Positions 1-8,850 of a stretch of 64,000 nucleotides of DNA are shown piece after piece. Source of the DNA: Paenibacillus wynnii. GTDB taxonomy: Bacteria; Bacillota; Bacilli; Paenibacillales; Paenibacillaceae. Below the pieces are notes generated by a model. It saw only the letters and a list, made by a program, of their open reading frames with translations. It had not been told where the DNA came from and did no database searches. The stretch lies in the NCBI RefSeq assembly GCF_000757885.1, contig NZ_JQCR01000003.1, positions 2,046,001 through 2,110,000 of the forward strand. Reading direction: 5' to 3'. Within the stretch, counting starts at the first letter, position 1. Each line of letters starts with the position of its first letter. Both the position numbers and the translations under genes were made by a program.

Positions 1-95
1 TCATAAAAAAATATCATCGGTATGATAAAATTATTTTTACAGAAAACTATTCATTACACGACTTTAAGACACAAGACAAAGAGGGGTTTTAGGTA

Positions 96-962
96 ATGCA
101 TATTCGAAATTATGGGGTTCCTTTTCCTACGGGGACTGTAATGAGGCGAGTTCGGGAAGTAGTTATTATCATTTTATCTGCCTTGCTGGTAGCCATTGGT
201 TTGCGTCTGTTTCTTATTCCTCATCAATTATTAAGCGGTGGAGTAGCGGGGACAGCCTCAGTTATCGGTTATTTAACAAATCCTAAGTACATTTCATTGT
301 ATTATTTTGGCATCAACCTGCCGATTCTTATATGGGGTTTTGTTGTGGTAGGCAAAAAGTACATATGTCTTAGCATGCTGTCGGTTGTTTCTACTACATG
401 GTTCTTAACAATTATCCCTCTTGGAAATGTTACAAAGGACCCCATTCTGGCCAGTATCTTCGGCGGGGTTATCATCGCAGGCGGGATAGGATTTTCTCTG
501 CGTGCCGGGGGCTCGTCAGGGGGCTTTGATATTCTGGGCTCCATTATTACACGCAAACGCGACATCCCAATGGGGAGTGTATTGTTCGTAATGGATGGTC
601 TAGTCATTCTTAGTCTAGGCTTCTTCAAAAGCTGGGATTCCGCCTTGTACGCGATGCTGTGTATCTTTGTAAAAAGCAGGATTGTAGATATGATCCACAT
701 TCGGCATGTGAAATTAACTTGTTTTATTGTTACAAAAGAGCGTGACCGCATGCTTAGCCAGTTGAAGTTATTGCCGCATGGGGTAACTGTTGTAAATGCA
801 GAGGGCGGGTACAGTCACGAGGGGAATACGATGCTTATGACAGTCACCACAAGATACGAGCTGGCCGATTTAAGAAAAACGATCCTTGAGACCGATCCGA
901 AATCCTTCGTCAATATCCTTGAAACTGTTGAAATCGTGGGCAGGTTTAGAAGGCAGGGGTAG
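96..962 (+). CDS. YitT family membrane protein (DUF161/DUF2179)
   Basis: Integral membrane protein of the YitT family, whose transport role is not established. The 288 residues hold about five or six hydrophobic segments in the first 190 residues, with a glycine-rich turn (AGGIGFSLRAGGSSGGFD) typical of the family. A soluble C-terminal DUF2179 domain follows (about residues 205-285, with the GGYSHEGNTMLM stretch). The ATG at 96 has a GAGGGG ribosome site at 81-86. An in-frame ATG at 141, after ACGGGG, is an alternative start nearer the first membrane segment. It is a single gene, followed by IS debris. Family call is firm; substrate unknown. Confidence 0.9.
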   Translation: MHIRNYGVPFPTGTVMRRVREVVIIILSALLVAIGLRLFLIPHQLLSGGVAGTASVIGYLTNPKYISLYYFGINLPILIWGFVVVGKKYICLSMLSVVSTTWFLTIIPLGNVTKDPILASIFGGVIIAGGIGFSLRAGGSSGGFDILGSIITRKRDIPMGSVLFVMDGLVILSLGFFKSWDSALYAMLCIFVKSRIVDMIHIRHVKLTCFIVTKERDRMLSQLKLLPHGVTVVNAEGGYSHEGNTMLMTVTTRYELADLRKTILETDPKSFVNILETVEIVGRFRRQG

Positions 963-1008
963 GGCAGTTAGCGGTTCCTTTATGTAAGACCAACGTTGAC
1001 CTTGCTGA

Positions 1009-1140
1009 GGACGCTCCGCGAACGGACCGTTGTTACAATCGCTGTGGTCTCCAGATTTTTTTCATTCCCCTTAGCGGTGAAAATCCGGAGACCAAGGCGA
1101 CCGCTTACGCTTTTTCACAATCGTTCCGTCCACTCCGCTG
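1009..1140 (+). repeat. Palindromic dispersed repeat, copy A
   Basis: About 132 bp. Its core is an inverted repeat with arms 1045-1059 and 1080-1094 (15 bp, one mismatch) around a 20-nt loop containing CCCCTTAGCGGTG. The outer flanks (CGGACCGTTGTTACAATCGC and, inverted, CGGAACGATTGTG) are also roughly complementary. Related copies lie at 2287-2460, 41629-41760, 42225-42355 and 51271-51401. This copy lies just outside the 3' end of the decayed IS1182 element. Confidence 0.85.
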
Positions 1141-1178
1141 TTTAAGCTGGAAAAGTTACTACATTCATAAACAAACGC

Positions 1179-1216
1179 AGAGTAGCGATTCTCCCGTTAT
1201 TGGAGAATCGCTACTT
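1179..1216 (-). terminator. Hairpin at the 3' end of the decayed IS1182 transposase
   Basis: A perfect inverted repeat (AGTAGCGATTCTCC and its complement) around a 7-nt loop, 23 bp after the transposase remnant's stop codon. The IS1182-derived copy at 51188-51633 has a comparable hairpin at the matching place (51529-51565), so this looks like the element's own terminator. Confidence 0.6.
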
Positions 1217-1238
1217 TGCATTTTTGGCCTACTACGTC

Positions 1239-2221
1239 TTACTTCAGCACGTTATGGGTAAGTGAAAGCCACCCGACCTCAAGCGTCACTTTCTCCATGC
1301 CGCGGAGCAGAAATTACCCGATGCCCCGGTGGTTCTATGAACGCACTTTCCAGTTCTGTTATTCGGCACACGGCGAAGGCGTAACCTTCCTCACTTCGTA
1401 GAATTTTTCGCGCTTAATTCTGGCACTACAATCGTTCCATACTGACGACCATTTCCCAATATCCTGCCCGCTTTTGTACAACGTCCTTCAGTGGGCAACC
1501 CTCGCATCTTGGCTGCGGTGATGACGTTTTCTTATTTCATATCCAATCGCTAAGCTTTACTTGCTTTCTTTGCGTAAATGCAATGTTTTGTCCAGTTGGG
1601 CACGGCCACGTATCCTCGACTTCGTCGTGCCTCCAGTTCTCAATCTTTCCGCATTGTCTTTCCAGGCTTTACTTTAACCATTTCGCATGTGGTGTTGCTG
1701 AAGTTATTCCTGTCGTCAAGCTGCTTTTGGTACTACTCATATTTCAGCAATCTTGATAATAGTCTTTTTGAAGCTTCCGCACTGCTTTCTTAAGGGGTTT
1801 GGCTTTGGGTTCTCTAATAGCTGGGTTTCAAGTTTCTGTGACACTTGTTCAAATTTCTCGCTGCTTAACTCGGTAGACTCCCAGAGTTTAGTGAGGTCTC
1901 TTCCGAGGTATTCGTGTTCTTCTTGGTTCTCTGCCGCTTCGATGTTTGCGAACAAGGCAAAATTGAAGAACAAAGGTAAATACGGTTTAGAGAATGTAAT
2001 TTATTCGCTCGGAACGAAAATGGTTAATGGTACCGAGATCCGGGCGCTGCCGACCAGCTCACATGAAAGGGATACTCTCGCATTAAAGCTTTGGCAATTT
2101 GTCTTGAGGAATAGAGGCGTTGGGTGTAGGCATAGATAATAATTTTGGTGAGCATTTCAGGGTGATAACTGTCGCGGCAGCTGCCAGATTCATTTGCAAG
2201 CAAAGTTAGTGGTACTTCCAT
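1239..2221 (-). pseudogene. IS1182-family transposase, frameshifted and internally deleted
   Basis: Pieces of one transposase appear in order on the minus strand but in different frames. The N-terminal piece (2221-2024) has SYHPEMLTKIIIYAYTQRLY and SSRQIAKAL, the DNA-binding end of the family. A middle piece (1973-1737) has GRDLTKLWE and a charged helix. Near 1640-1570 comes NWRHDEVEDTWPCPTG followed by CEGCPLKD in another frame. The C-terminal VTLEVGWLSLTHNVLK ends at a TAA at 1239-1241. Complete members are usually around 500 residues; this copy spans about 980 bp, with the central catalytic part missing or scrambled. It cannot make an active enzyme. Confidence 0.85.
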
Positions 2222-2286
2222 TTACCAAAAGGGGCGATTTCTTTTTTGTAGTTTTTAAGAGATCTGTAGACACTTTTTCCGCGAAG

Positions 2287-2460
2287 ACAGCGGAGAGGAC
2301 GGACTGATTGTGGAAAAGCGGCAGCGTTCGCCCGAAAGTTTTCTGAAGGAAAACTAGCTTCGAAAGCATAAGCTGTCTCCGGATTTTCACCGCTAAGGAG
2401 AATGAAAAAAATCTGGAGACCACAGCGATTGTAACAACAGTTCGTACGCGGAGCGTCCTC
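2287..2460 (-). repeat. Palindromic dispersed repeat, copy B (in the IS1182 5' region)
   Basis: Same family as copy A, in opposite orientation, with the core hairpin at about 2373-2422. It carries roughly 25 extra bases between the core and the outer flank, themselves able to fold (AGTTTTC and GAAAACT). It lies between the IS left end and the transposase start. Confidence 0.8.
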
Positions 2461-2573
2461 ACAAGCACATCTGTTTATCCAACTTCAAAAACAAGGGCTG
2501 CCCCAAGAAACCATTTCATGGCTTTTGGGACAACCCCTGTCTTTTTTACGTTTTTTCACCGATTAGCTAGTTT

Positions 2574-3827
2574 TTAACGCCGATCCTGGGGCCCGCCGAC
2601 AAAAGCCTGCTCTACAGTATCCAGATTGTAGGCAGTGTGCAGCGCTTGGATGATGCTTTGAAGATTGCCGGCTTCAATGACACAGGATACTTTTATTTCT
2701 GAAGTACTAACCATTTTGATGCTTACGCCCTCTTTAGAAAGAACATCGAACATTTGAGCCGCAACACCCGGATGACTGACCATTCCTGCACCCACAATAG
2801 ATACCTTGATTAGGTTGTCCTCGGAGGTGACTTCACGGAAAGGTAGCTCTGCATGGAGCTGTTGAATAACTGCTTTCGCCCGCTCCAGATCATTGAGTCC
2901 TACGGTAAAGGAGAAATCGGCTTTGTCATTCAAAACTCCGCTTTGGACGATAATATCTACGTCAATCTCTTCTTGGGCCAGCTTGCCAAAGACCTGTGCC
3001 AGAACACCTGGAACATCAGGTACTCCCAAAATACTGATTCGGGCCACATTCTTGTCATATGCAATACCGCTTACGATTACCCCTTGCTCCATGCTTGCTT
3101 CCTCCTTCACAACAGTACCTTCATTATGGTTAAAGCTAGATCTGACGACCAGCTTCACTTGGTGACGTTTGGCATACTCTACCGCACGGGGATGCAGTAC
3201 AGCAGCGCCCAAATTAGCGAGTTCAAGCATTTCATCATAGGAGATTTCCTTCAGCTTTCGTGCAGACTTCACAATACGCGGATCGGTAGAGTATATACCG
3301 TCAACGTCTGTATAAATTTCGCACACATCCGCTTTGATCGCTGCAGCCAACGCGACAGCTGTTGTATCGGAGCCTCCGCGTCCCAATGTAGTGATCTCGC
3401 CTTCCAAAGTCATTCCCTGAAAACCAGCGACAATAACAATTTGTTCCCGTTCGAGAGATTCAAGCACACGCCGTGGGACAATCTCGTTAATGCGAGCCCG
3501 TCCGTGAGTTTCATCCGTACGGAAACCAGCCTGCCAGCCCGTATAGGATACGGCATTACGGCCAATCCCATGAAGAGCTATAGACAAGAGGGCAACAGAT
3601 ATTTGTTCTCCAGTTGTCAGCAGCATATCCATTTCGCGGGCGGGCGGTTGCCCGTTAAGCTGATTGGCCTGGTCGATCAATTCATCCGTAGTATCCCCCA
3701 TGGCGGATACAACGACAACGCAGCGATGCCCTTCGTCCTGTTTCTCTGCGATGCGTTTGGCGACGCGCTTCATTCGTTCTGTGTCGCCGACGGAGCTGCC
3801 TCCGAATTTCATGACATAAAGTGACAA
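2574..3827 (-). CDS. lysC: Aspartokinase (monofunctional, with two ACT domains)
   Basis: Phosphorylates aspartate, the first step of the lysine, threonine, methionine and diaminopimelate pathway. The N-terminal kinase domain shows VMKFGGSSVG, the TTGEQIS segment and the GRGGSDTTA motif. Two ACT domains fill about residues 265-405 (GVPDVPGVLAQVFGKLAQ and VSIVGAGMVSHPGVAAQMF), the usual site of feedback control. At about 417 residues it is a normal length. The frame is open to a GTG at 3839. The TTG at 3827 gives the family-like start LSLYVMKFGG, so I chose it, but the ribosome site does not settle the matter. The gene stands alone between IS debris and efp. No lysine-riboswitch-sized leader fits upstream. 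Confidence 0.93.
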   Translation of the reverse strand: MSLYVMKFGGSSVGDTERMKRVAKRIAEKQDEGHRCVVVVSAMGDTTDELIDQANQLNGQPPAREMDMLLTTGEQISVALLSIALHGIGRNAVSYTGWQAGFRTDETHGRARINEIVPRRVLESLEREQIVIVAGFQGMTLEGEITTLGRGGSDTTAVALAAAIKADVCEIYTDVDGIYSTDPRIVKSARKLKEISYDEMLELANLGAAVLHPRAVEYAKRHQVKLVVRSSFNHNEGTVVKEEASMEQGVIVSGIAYDKNVARISILGVPDVPGVLAQVFGKLAQEEIDVDIIVQSGVLNDKADFSFTVGLNDLERAKAVIQQLHAELPFREVTSEDNLIKVSIVGAGMVSHPGVAAQMFDVLSKEGVSIKMVSTSEIKVSCVIEAGNLQSIIQALHTAYNLDTVEQAFVGGPQDRR

Positions 3828-3973
3828 AGTCCTTCTCACTCCTAACCTAGGTCTGTGTAGTGTATTTCTATCGGTTTCCCGCTTTAAACCAGTATAATAC
3901 GAAAATACCGCTTGGGATATTGAATTTATGAAAATTTTTGTTACAGATACGGGATTTTGAATTCATCCCAAAG

Positions 3974-4006
3974 CCAAAAGCCCCCTCCGCAAGCAGCGGG
4001 GAGGCT
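3974..4006 (-). terminator. Intrinsic terminator after efp
   Basis: On the minus strand a GC-rich stem (AGCCTCCCCGC with GCGGAGGGGGCT) is followed by TTTT, 22 bp past the efp stop codon. Confidence 0.8.
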
Positions 4007-4027
4007 AATAAACGCAGCATCTTAGCT

Positions 4028-4585
4028 CTACGCGCGGGAGATATATTTACCTTCGCGTGTATCAATCAGCAGAACATCATCTTCATTAATGAACAGAGGA
4101 ACCTGCACGTTCAGACCGGTTTCGACTTTTGCAAATTTAGTTGCGCCTTGTGCTGTGTTACCTTTGATACCAGGCTCGGTTTCTACAACCTTCAGTTCAA
4201 CACTGGTAGGTAAGTTAACTCCAAGAATTTCATTTTGATAGCTAACGATTTTCACGTCCATGTTTTCTTTCAAGAAGTTCAATTCCCACTCTAACTGCTT
4301 AGCATCCAGTGTGAATTGATCATAAGTTTCGTTATCCATAAACACGTGCTCTTGGGCACTTGCATACAAATATTGAACCGCACGGTTCTCAATAATTGCC
4401 CGTCCGATAGTTTCGCCTGCGCGGAACGTACGCTCCACAGTGTTCCCGTTACGCAGGTTTTTAAGCTTGGAGCGAACAAATGCTGCGCCTTTACCTGGTT
4501 TTACATGCTGAAAGTCTAGAACTGTAAAAATATCTCCGTCTACCTCTACGGTTAATCCTGTTTTGAAATCGTTAACTGAAATCAC
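4028..4585 (-). CDS. efp: Translation elongation factor P
   Basis: EF-P relieves ribosome stalling on polyproline stretches. The 185-residue length is exactly that of bacterial EF-P, with an N-terminal KOW-like domain and two OB domains. The tip loop that can carry a modification reads KPGKGAAFVRSKL, with Lys32 at the modified position as in Bacillus-type EF-P. The C-terminal IDTREGKYISRA is the conserved signature end. The ribosome site AGGAGGCG precedes the ATG. It lies downstream of papA in the same direction (70 bp apart), as in Bacillus, and the pair is probably co-transcribed. Confidence 0.98.
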   Translation of the reverse strand: MISVNDFKTGLTVEVDGDIFTVLDFQHVKPGKGAAFVRSKLKNLRNGNTVERTFRAGETIGRAIIENRAVQYLYASAQEHVFMDNETYDQFTLDAKQLEWELNFLKENMDVKIVSYQNEILGVNLPTSVELKVVETEPGIKGNTAQGATKFAKVETGLNVQVPLFINEDDVLLIDTREGKYISRA

Positions 4586-4655
4586 TAAAAAACGCCTCCT
4601 GAGAAAAAATAAATTTGTGCCTTTATAAGTAAATATAAACGATGCGAGGGAATTG

Positions 4656-5726
4656 TTACAGTACTGTATAGTTTTTGGATGAATGGGTGAGCAATGAAAT
4701 ACCGCTCTCTGTAACCACTACATCATCTTCTATTCGTACGCCGCCAATTCCAGGCAGATAAATCCCCGGCTCCACGGTCACAACCATACCAGGCTGCAAG
4801 ATATCATCGCTCAGTTTGGATAGACGCGGCCATTCATGAACCTCCATGCCCAATCCATGTCCGGTACTGTGTCCGAATTGATCCCCATAACCGTAACGGG
4901 TTATAATATCACGCGCCAACGCGTCACATTCCCTTCCGGTCATCCCGGGCTTGATATGTGCCAAGGCATGCAGCTGAGCCTCCAGTACGATATCATAAAT
5001 CTCCTTCAGCTTAGGATTCGGAGTACCTAGCGCCACCGTCCGGGTAAGATCTGAGCAATACCCGTCAAGCAATGCACCGAAATCGAAAGTCACGAATTCA
5101 TCGCCGAGAATCACACGGCTGCTCGCTACTCCATGCGGCATAGCTGAGCGCTCACCGGATGCCACAATCGTGTCGAAGGAAGAAGAGGTCGCGCCATGTG
5201 TGCGCATGTAAAACTCCATCTCAAGATCCACATCACGCTCGGTCATACCCGGCTTCAATACGTTCAGAATATGATGGAAGGTGTCGTCCGCCAAATCAGC
5301 AGCCCGTCCCATAACAGCCAGTTCCTCTGCATCCTTAATCATACGCAGATCCTCTACTGCTTTGGAGACTGGCACCAGTTCAGCAGGTTTCAGAGCTTCT
5401 GCGTAGGCAGTATAAGCGCTGAAAGTAACATCATCCTGCTCGAATCCCACACGGACTTTTCCGCCTGAAGGTAAAAGCTCCCGCACCGTATCAATGAATT
5501 TTGGTCCATGCTCTACAATGGTAAGTCCCGCCGCCTGTTCTGCAGCTTGAGTCCTATACCTGAAGTCCGTTAATAAATAACTTTCCTCAGCCGTAATCAG
5601 CACATAACCGGACGAACCGGTAAACCCGCTTAAATATCGGCGGTTAATACCGCTGGTTATTAACATCGCATCCAATCCGCGAGCCTGCAAAACCTTACGC
5701 AGCTTGGAGACACGATTGTTTCCCAT
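4656..5726 (-). CDS. papA: Xaa-Pro aminopeptidase, M24 family (YqhT/PapA-like)
   Basis: Cytosolic metallopeptidase that removes an N-terminal residue before proline. The creatinase-like N-terminal domain covers about residues 1-125. The pita-bread catalytic domain follows, with all five metal ligands visible: Asp in TFDFGALLDG, Asp in CSDLTRTV, His in GHSTGHGLG, Glu in TVEPGIY and Glu in VRIEDDVV. At about 356 residues it matches the family. The frame opens with ATGAATATG; the second ATG (5726) has better spacing from GAGAGGAGA than the first (5732). Its place directly upstream of efp matches the Bacillus yqhT-efp order, but the aroQ gene found next to it in Bacillus is absent here. Confidence 0.95.
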   Translation of the reverse strand: MGNNRVSKLRKVLQARGLDAMLITSGINRRYLSGFTGSSGYVLITAEESYLLTDFRYRTQAAEQAAGLTIVEHGPKFIDTVRELLPSGGKVRVGFEQDDVTFSAYTAYAEALKPAELVPVSKAVEDLRMIKDAEELAVMGRAADLADDTFHHILNVLKPGMTERDVDLEMEFYMRTHGATSSSFDTIVASGERSAMPHGVASSRVILGDEFVTFDFGALLDGYCSDLTRTVALGTPNPKLKEIYDIVLEAQLHALAHIKPGMTGRECDALARDIITRYGYGDQFGHSTGHGLGMEVHEWPRLSKLSDDILQPGMVVTVEPGIYLPGIGGVRIEDDVVVTESGISLLTHSSKNYTVL

Positions 5727-5799
5727 ATTCATTCTCCTCTCGAAATAGCCACATTGTATTTTAACATAGGGCTATGCCATTGAGAAGTAATTTCGCGCG

Positions 5800-6291
5800 T
5801 CAGGCTACACTTATCCTTTCTTCACGTCTTCTCTCGTCGGTATACTCAATGGTGATCGTATAGCCAATAAATAAGCCCCATAGCAAAAATATGCAAAATT
5901 CAGTAATTACTGTATTCCACGGCAGTTTGAAAGGCCCCTGCTGCAGAAACATCCATGACCCCGCCAGAAAAAGAGCGGACCACCATAACACTCCATAAAT
6001 CATACCCGGCCAAGGTCCCTTGAGCTTACGTAGAATCAATACATACAGTAGGGATGCAATCACTGAAAAAACGATAAACAATAAATAGCCAATCAAATGC
6101 CCTTCCGGCTTGACTAGAAAATCATGTTTAAAAAAAGGTTCTGCTAAAAAGCCGGGAACCACCTTTGTAAAATGCATTGCGTAGAATAACCATCGCATTG
6201 CCCCCCAAATCAATCCGGCAAAAAAACCTAACTCCATAGCAAATAGCCAAGGATTTGTATGCTCCGACCTTTGTTGGTGTGATTTACTCAT
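5800..6291 (-). CDS. yqhR: YqhR-like conserved membrane protein
   Basis: About 163 residues with four predicted membrane segments: FFAGLIWGAMRWLFYAM, LIGYLLFIVFSVIASLLYVL, WPGMIYGVLWWSALFLAG and FCIFLLWGLFIGYTI. The length, topology and position between papA and yqhQ match YqhR of Bacillus. Function unknown. The frame starts with a GTG at 6300; the ATG at 6291 is the likelier start. It is divergent from yqhQ across about 160 bp. Confidence 0.8.
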   Translation of the reverse strand: MSKSHQQRSEHTNPWLFAMELGFFAGLIWGAMRWLFYAMHFTKVVPGFLAEPFFKHDFLVKPEGHLIGYLLFIVFSVIASLLYVLILRKLKGPWPGMIYGVLWWSALFLAGSWMFLQQGPFKLPWNTVITEFCIFLLWGLFIGYTITIEYTDERRREERISVA

Positions 6292-6458
6292 TTTAAGCAC
6301 GCCCCACTTTCTTCATATATTAGGAACATTTCCACAGTTCTCTCCTTATAGACTAGTATGCACAGCAAAAGGCGATCCAACTAGTAATGTCGTAGAAAAT
6401 TAGTTACAATGGTTTATATACAAAAACATAATAAATAAATTACGAGAAGGTGAATTGG

Positions 6459-7445
6459 TTGTCCCAGAAATCTCCAAGTTACGGCGGGCAAGCTGTCATA
6501 GAAGGTGTTATGTTCGGCGGCAAGCATATTAACGTAACAGCCGTACGGCGGAAGAATCAGGAAATTACATTTTTGGAGGTGCCGAAGAGCGATAAGAGCT
6601 GGGTTATTAAACTGCGCAGGATACCGCTGCTTCGCGGCCTTGTCAGTATTATAGATTCCAGCGCTAAAGGCTCCAAGCATCTGAACTATTCAGCGGAAGC
6701 CTTCGCCGAAGACGAGGTTCCGCCTGAAGAAACGGCGAAACCGAAGAAAAAGGATGAAGGCTGGAGCCTGGGAATGATGCTCGGTGTTGCAGTCATGGGT
6801 ATATTATCCTTTATATTTGGAAAACTTATCTTTACGCTTGTCCCAGTCCTTGTCGAGGATTTTCTATTCAAAAAAGCATTCGATAACTATGTTTTGCACA
6901 ATTTGGTGGAAGGTGCAATTAAGCTGATCCTGTTGCTTGTTTACCTTTGGGCGATTACCCTTACTCCAGTTGTGAAACGGTTGTTCCAGTATCACGGTGC
7001 AGAACACAAGGTCATCAGCGCTTTTGAAGCGGGAGAAGAACTAACGGTACGAAATGTACAAAAGTACAGTCGCCTGCATTATCGTTGCGGCAGCAGCTTT
7101 ATGATGTTGACCATTATCTTGGGAGTTATCATTTACTCTCTTGTCCCGTGGGATACGTTGTGGGAGCGGGTAATGCAGCGGGTTATCTTGCTACCGTTAG
7201 TAATCGGGGTATCCTTTGAAGTACTGAAGGGTACTAATGCAGTGAAGAATGTACCAGGCTTGAAGTACCTTGGCTATCCAGGATTATGGCTTCAGCTTTT
7301 GACCACCAAAGAGCCAAAGGATGATCAAGTAGAAGTATCCATCGCTTCCTTTAACCGCATGCGGGAATTGGATGCAGCTATTGAAGCAAGAGGTTATGCA
7401 GAAGTAAATGTACCTGGAGGCATTTTGGACCCTGCGAAAGGATGA
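6459..7445 (+). CDS. yqhQ: YqhQ-like DUF1385 membrane protein
   Basis: DUF1385 proteins are conserved membrane proteins of unknown biochemical role. The N terminus carries the family signature YGGQAVIEGVMFGG, followed by a cytosolic stretch. Membrane segments lie at about residues 105-130, 150-175, 210-235 and 245-265, with the diagnostic QYHGAEHKVISAFE and YRCGSSFMM in between. The frame opens at a GTG (6450) that overlaps the ribosome site GAGAAGG (6444-6450). The TTG at 6459 is spaced 8 nt from that site and is taken as the start. The next gene follows with an 8-bp gap. Confidence 0.92.
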   Translation: MSQKSPSYGGQAVIEGVMFGGKHINVTAVRRKNQEITFLEVPKSDKSWVIKLRRIPLLRGLVSIIDSSAKGSKHLNYSAEAFAEDEVPPEETAKPKKKDEGWSLGMMLGVAVMGILSFIFGKLIFTLVPVLVEDFLFKKAFDNYVLHNLVEGAIKLILLLVYLWAITLTPVVKRLFQYHGAEHKVISAFEAGEELTVRNVQKYSRLHYRCGSSFMMLTIILGVIIYSLVPWDTLWERVMQRVILLPLVIGVSFEVLKGTNAVKNVPGLKYLGYPGLWLQLLTTKEPKDDQVEVSIASFNRMRELDAAIEARGYAEVNVPGGILDPAKG

Positions 7446-7452
7446 GTGGCCT

Positions 7453-7788
7453 ATGATCAGGCATGCTTTGATTTTTTGGAGTGCAGTGCTGCTCGCGGTA
7501 ATTGGGCTTGTAGATGGATTCGTGAGGTACGGTTTCAGCTCACTGACACGTTTAATAATCCCCCTAGTATTGTGTGCTGTTCTTTATCTGCTCTATAAAT
7601 ATCCACCTCGACGTATGAATAACAACAGTAGATCAAAAACTAAGGTTAAAGCTTCTCCAAAAACAATGGCGAAGGTAGCCGGTTTACGTAAGTCCCACAC
7701 TTCGGGCGGCAAGCGCAAAAGCTATCCGTTTCAAGTCATTGAAGGAAGCAAAGGCAAAAACGATGATCAACTTCCCAAATATCACTAG
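7453..7788 (+). CDS. Small membrane protein with a basic tail, unrecognised
   Basis: A 111-residue protein with two hydrophobic segments (about residues 5-22 and 33-48) and a strongly basic C-terminal half (KTKVKASPKTMAKVAGL and HTSGGKRKSYPF). The longer frame from 7408 overlaps the yqhQ 3' end. The ATG at 7453 follows AAAGGATGAG and is the natural start. It is almost certainly co-transcribed with yqhQ, and the terminator at 7801 closes the pair. No family recognised. Confidence 0.75.
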   Translation: MIRHALIFWSAVLLAVIGLVDGFVRYGFSSLTRLIIPLVLCAVLYLLYKYPPRRMNNNSRSKTKVKASPKTMAKVAGLRKSHTSGGKRKSYPFQVIEGSKGKNDDQLPKYH

Positions 7789-7800
7789 GCAACTTTAAAA

Positions 7801-7841
7801 GGCATCTACCGTCATTAGTGAACCGGTAGATGCCTTTTTTT
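7801..7841 (+). terminator. Intrinsic terminator after the yqhQ operon
   Basis: A stem of GGCATCTACCG with its complement and an 11-nt loop, followed by TTTTTTT on the plus strand. The minus strand also ends in TTTT, so it may serve the convergent patatin gene too. Confidence 0.9.
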
Positions 7842-7856
7842 GATATCAATAATAGC

Positions 7857-8780
7857 TCACCTTTTAGGTCTCCACTCACGGAAAAATGTTTGCCCTGCCT
7901 TGAACCCGGATGCATACAGCTCATCACTTTGGAGCTTTGTAACTTCAAATTGGGTAGTACCGATGCCTAACGTGGGGATTTTCACCGTTCGTACAAATTT
8001 CTCCTGCTCGATATACCGTTCATCGTGAGCGGACAACATGGTTCCGACCATTGCCTGAAGCATAGTGACCGGGCCGGTGATCCGATAGGGCTGCGGATCT
8101 GTTTTGCCGATCATTTGAAAGCCTACCGTGGGGACGGGGATCTTCTTACGATTCTCATGTTCATCAAACAACCACATTGGAAAATTGCTTAGTAAACCTC
8201 CATCCACTGTATATACAAATTGTTCAGGAAAAGATTTACCCTTTGCAAATTCTCCATTTAAACGCAGTAACACGGGATCAAAAAAGTAGGGGATACTGCA
8301 GCTCATTCTAACGGCTTTGGCAACTTCAAATTGGTCAGGGGATATTCCGTACTCCTTCAGTCCTTCCGGCAGCACCACAATTCTGCCGTTTGTAATATCC
8401 GAAGCGATAATAGACAGTTTACCTGAAGGCAGATCACGAAAGGTAACAATTCCACGTTGCCGCAGAATACCGCGTACCCACGATTCCAACGCCTCGCCGG
8501 AGTACAATCCCTTTTTCAACATCACACGCAGTGCAGGCCCTACAATCGGGGTATTGTACAGGGGTGCTCTTTTTAGAAAAGAGGTAAAAGAGGTTCCGCG
8601 AATAATCACGCTCATCTCTTCCCCTGTATAACCGGCTGCCAGCATTGCGGATACTATAGACCCGGAGGATGTGCCTGCAACTCTTTGGAAGGAGACTCCG
8701 GCTTGTTCCGCTGCCTGCACCGCTCCGGCCAACGAAATCCCCTTAACCCCACCACCTTCAAATACAGCATTGATCTCCAT
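7857..8780 (-). CDS. yqhO: Patatin-like phospholipase (YqhO-like)
   Basis: A patatin-family lipid acyl hydrolase with a Ser-Asp dyad. Visible motifs are the oxyanion loop FEGGGVKG near the N terminus, the nucleophile elbow GTSSG (VAGTSSGSIVSAML) and the catalytic Asp in VDGGLLSNFP. At about 307 residues it fits single-domain bacterial patatins, and no signal peptide is seen. The frame extends to 8801; the ATG at 8780 gives the conserved MEINAVFEGGGVKG start and follows GGGGGA. The neighbouring gene order matches yqhO in Bacillus. The natural substrate is not known. Confidence 0.92.
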   Translation of the reverse strand: MEINAVFEGGGVKGISLAGAVQAAEQAGVSFQRVAGTSSGSIVSAMLAAGYTGEEMSVIIRGTSFTSFLKRAPLYNTPIVGPALRVMLKKGLYSGEALESWVRGILRQRGIVTFRDLPSGKLSIIASDITNGRIVVLPEGLKEYGISPDQFEVAKAVRMSCSIPYFFDPVLLRLNGEFAKGKSFPEQFVYTVDGGLLSNFPMWLFDEHENRKKIPVPTVGFQMIGKTDPQPYRITGPVTMLQAMVGTMLSAHDERYIEQEKFVRTVKIPTLGIGTTQFEVTKLQSDELYASGFKAGQTFFREWRPKR

Positions 8781-8850
8781 GCAGAAATCCCCCGCTCCCA
8801 TTGATTCTACTGCTTATCTATGAGCACGGAGGATGTTTAATGACTGGTTA

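Larger units (their letters stand above)
1180..2538 (-). mobile_element. Decayed IS1182-family insertion sequence
   Basis: The element reads on the minus strand. Its 5' end near 2538 begins AGGGGTTGTCCCAAAAG, which matches the left end of the copy at 51188 (AAGGGGCTGTCCTATAAG). Next come a short hairpin (2490-2538), palindromic repeat copy B, a second hairpin around the transposase ATG, the frameshifted transposase, and a terminal hairpin. The expected 3' inverted repeat is degenerate and runs into repeat copy A. The 963-2573 gap holds nothing else that can be supported. Confidence 0.75.

Noticed and set aside
1753..2139. Plus-strand ORF of 128 codons in the IS debris
   Set aside because: Antisense to transposase fragments that are recognisable on the minus strand.
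2853..3824. Long plus-strand ORF of 323 codons opposite lysC
   Set aside because: Antisense shadow of a clear aspartokinase; no family features and no ribosome site.
3840..4000. Possible lysine riboswitch before lysC
   Set aside because: Only about 130 bp are available and none of the conserved helices are visible.
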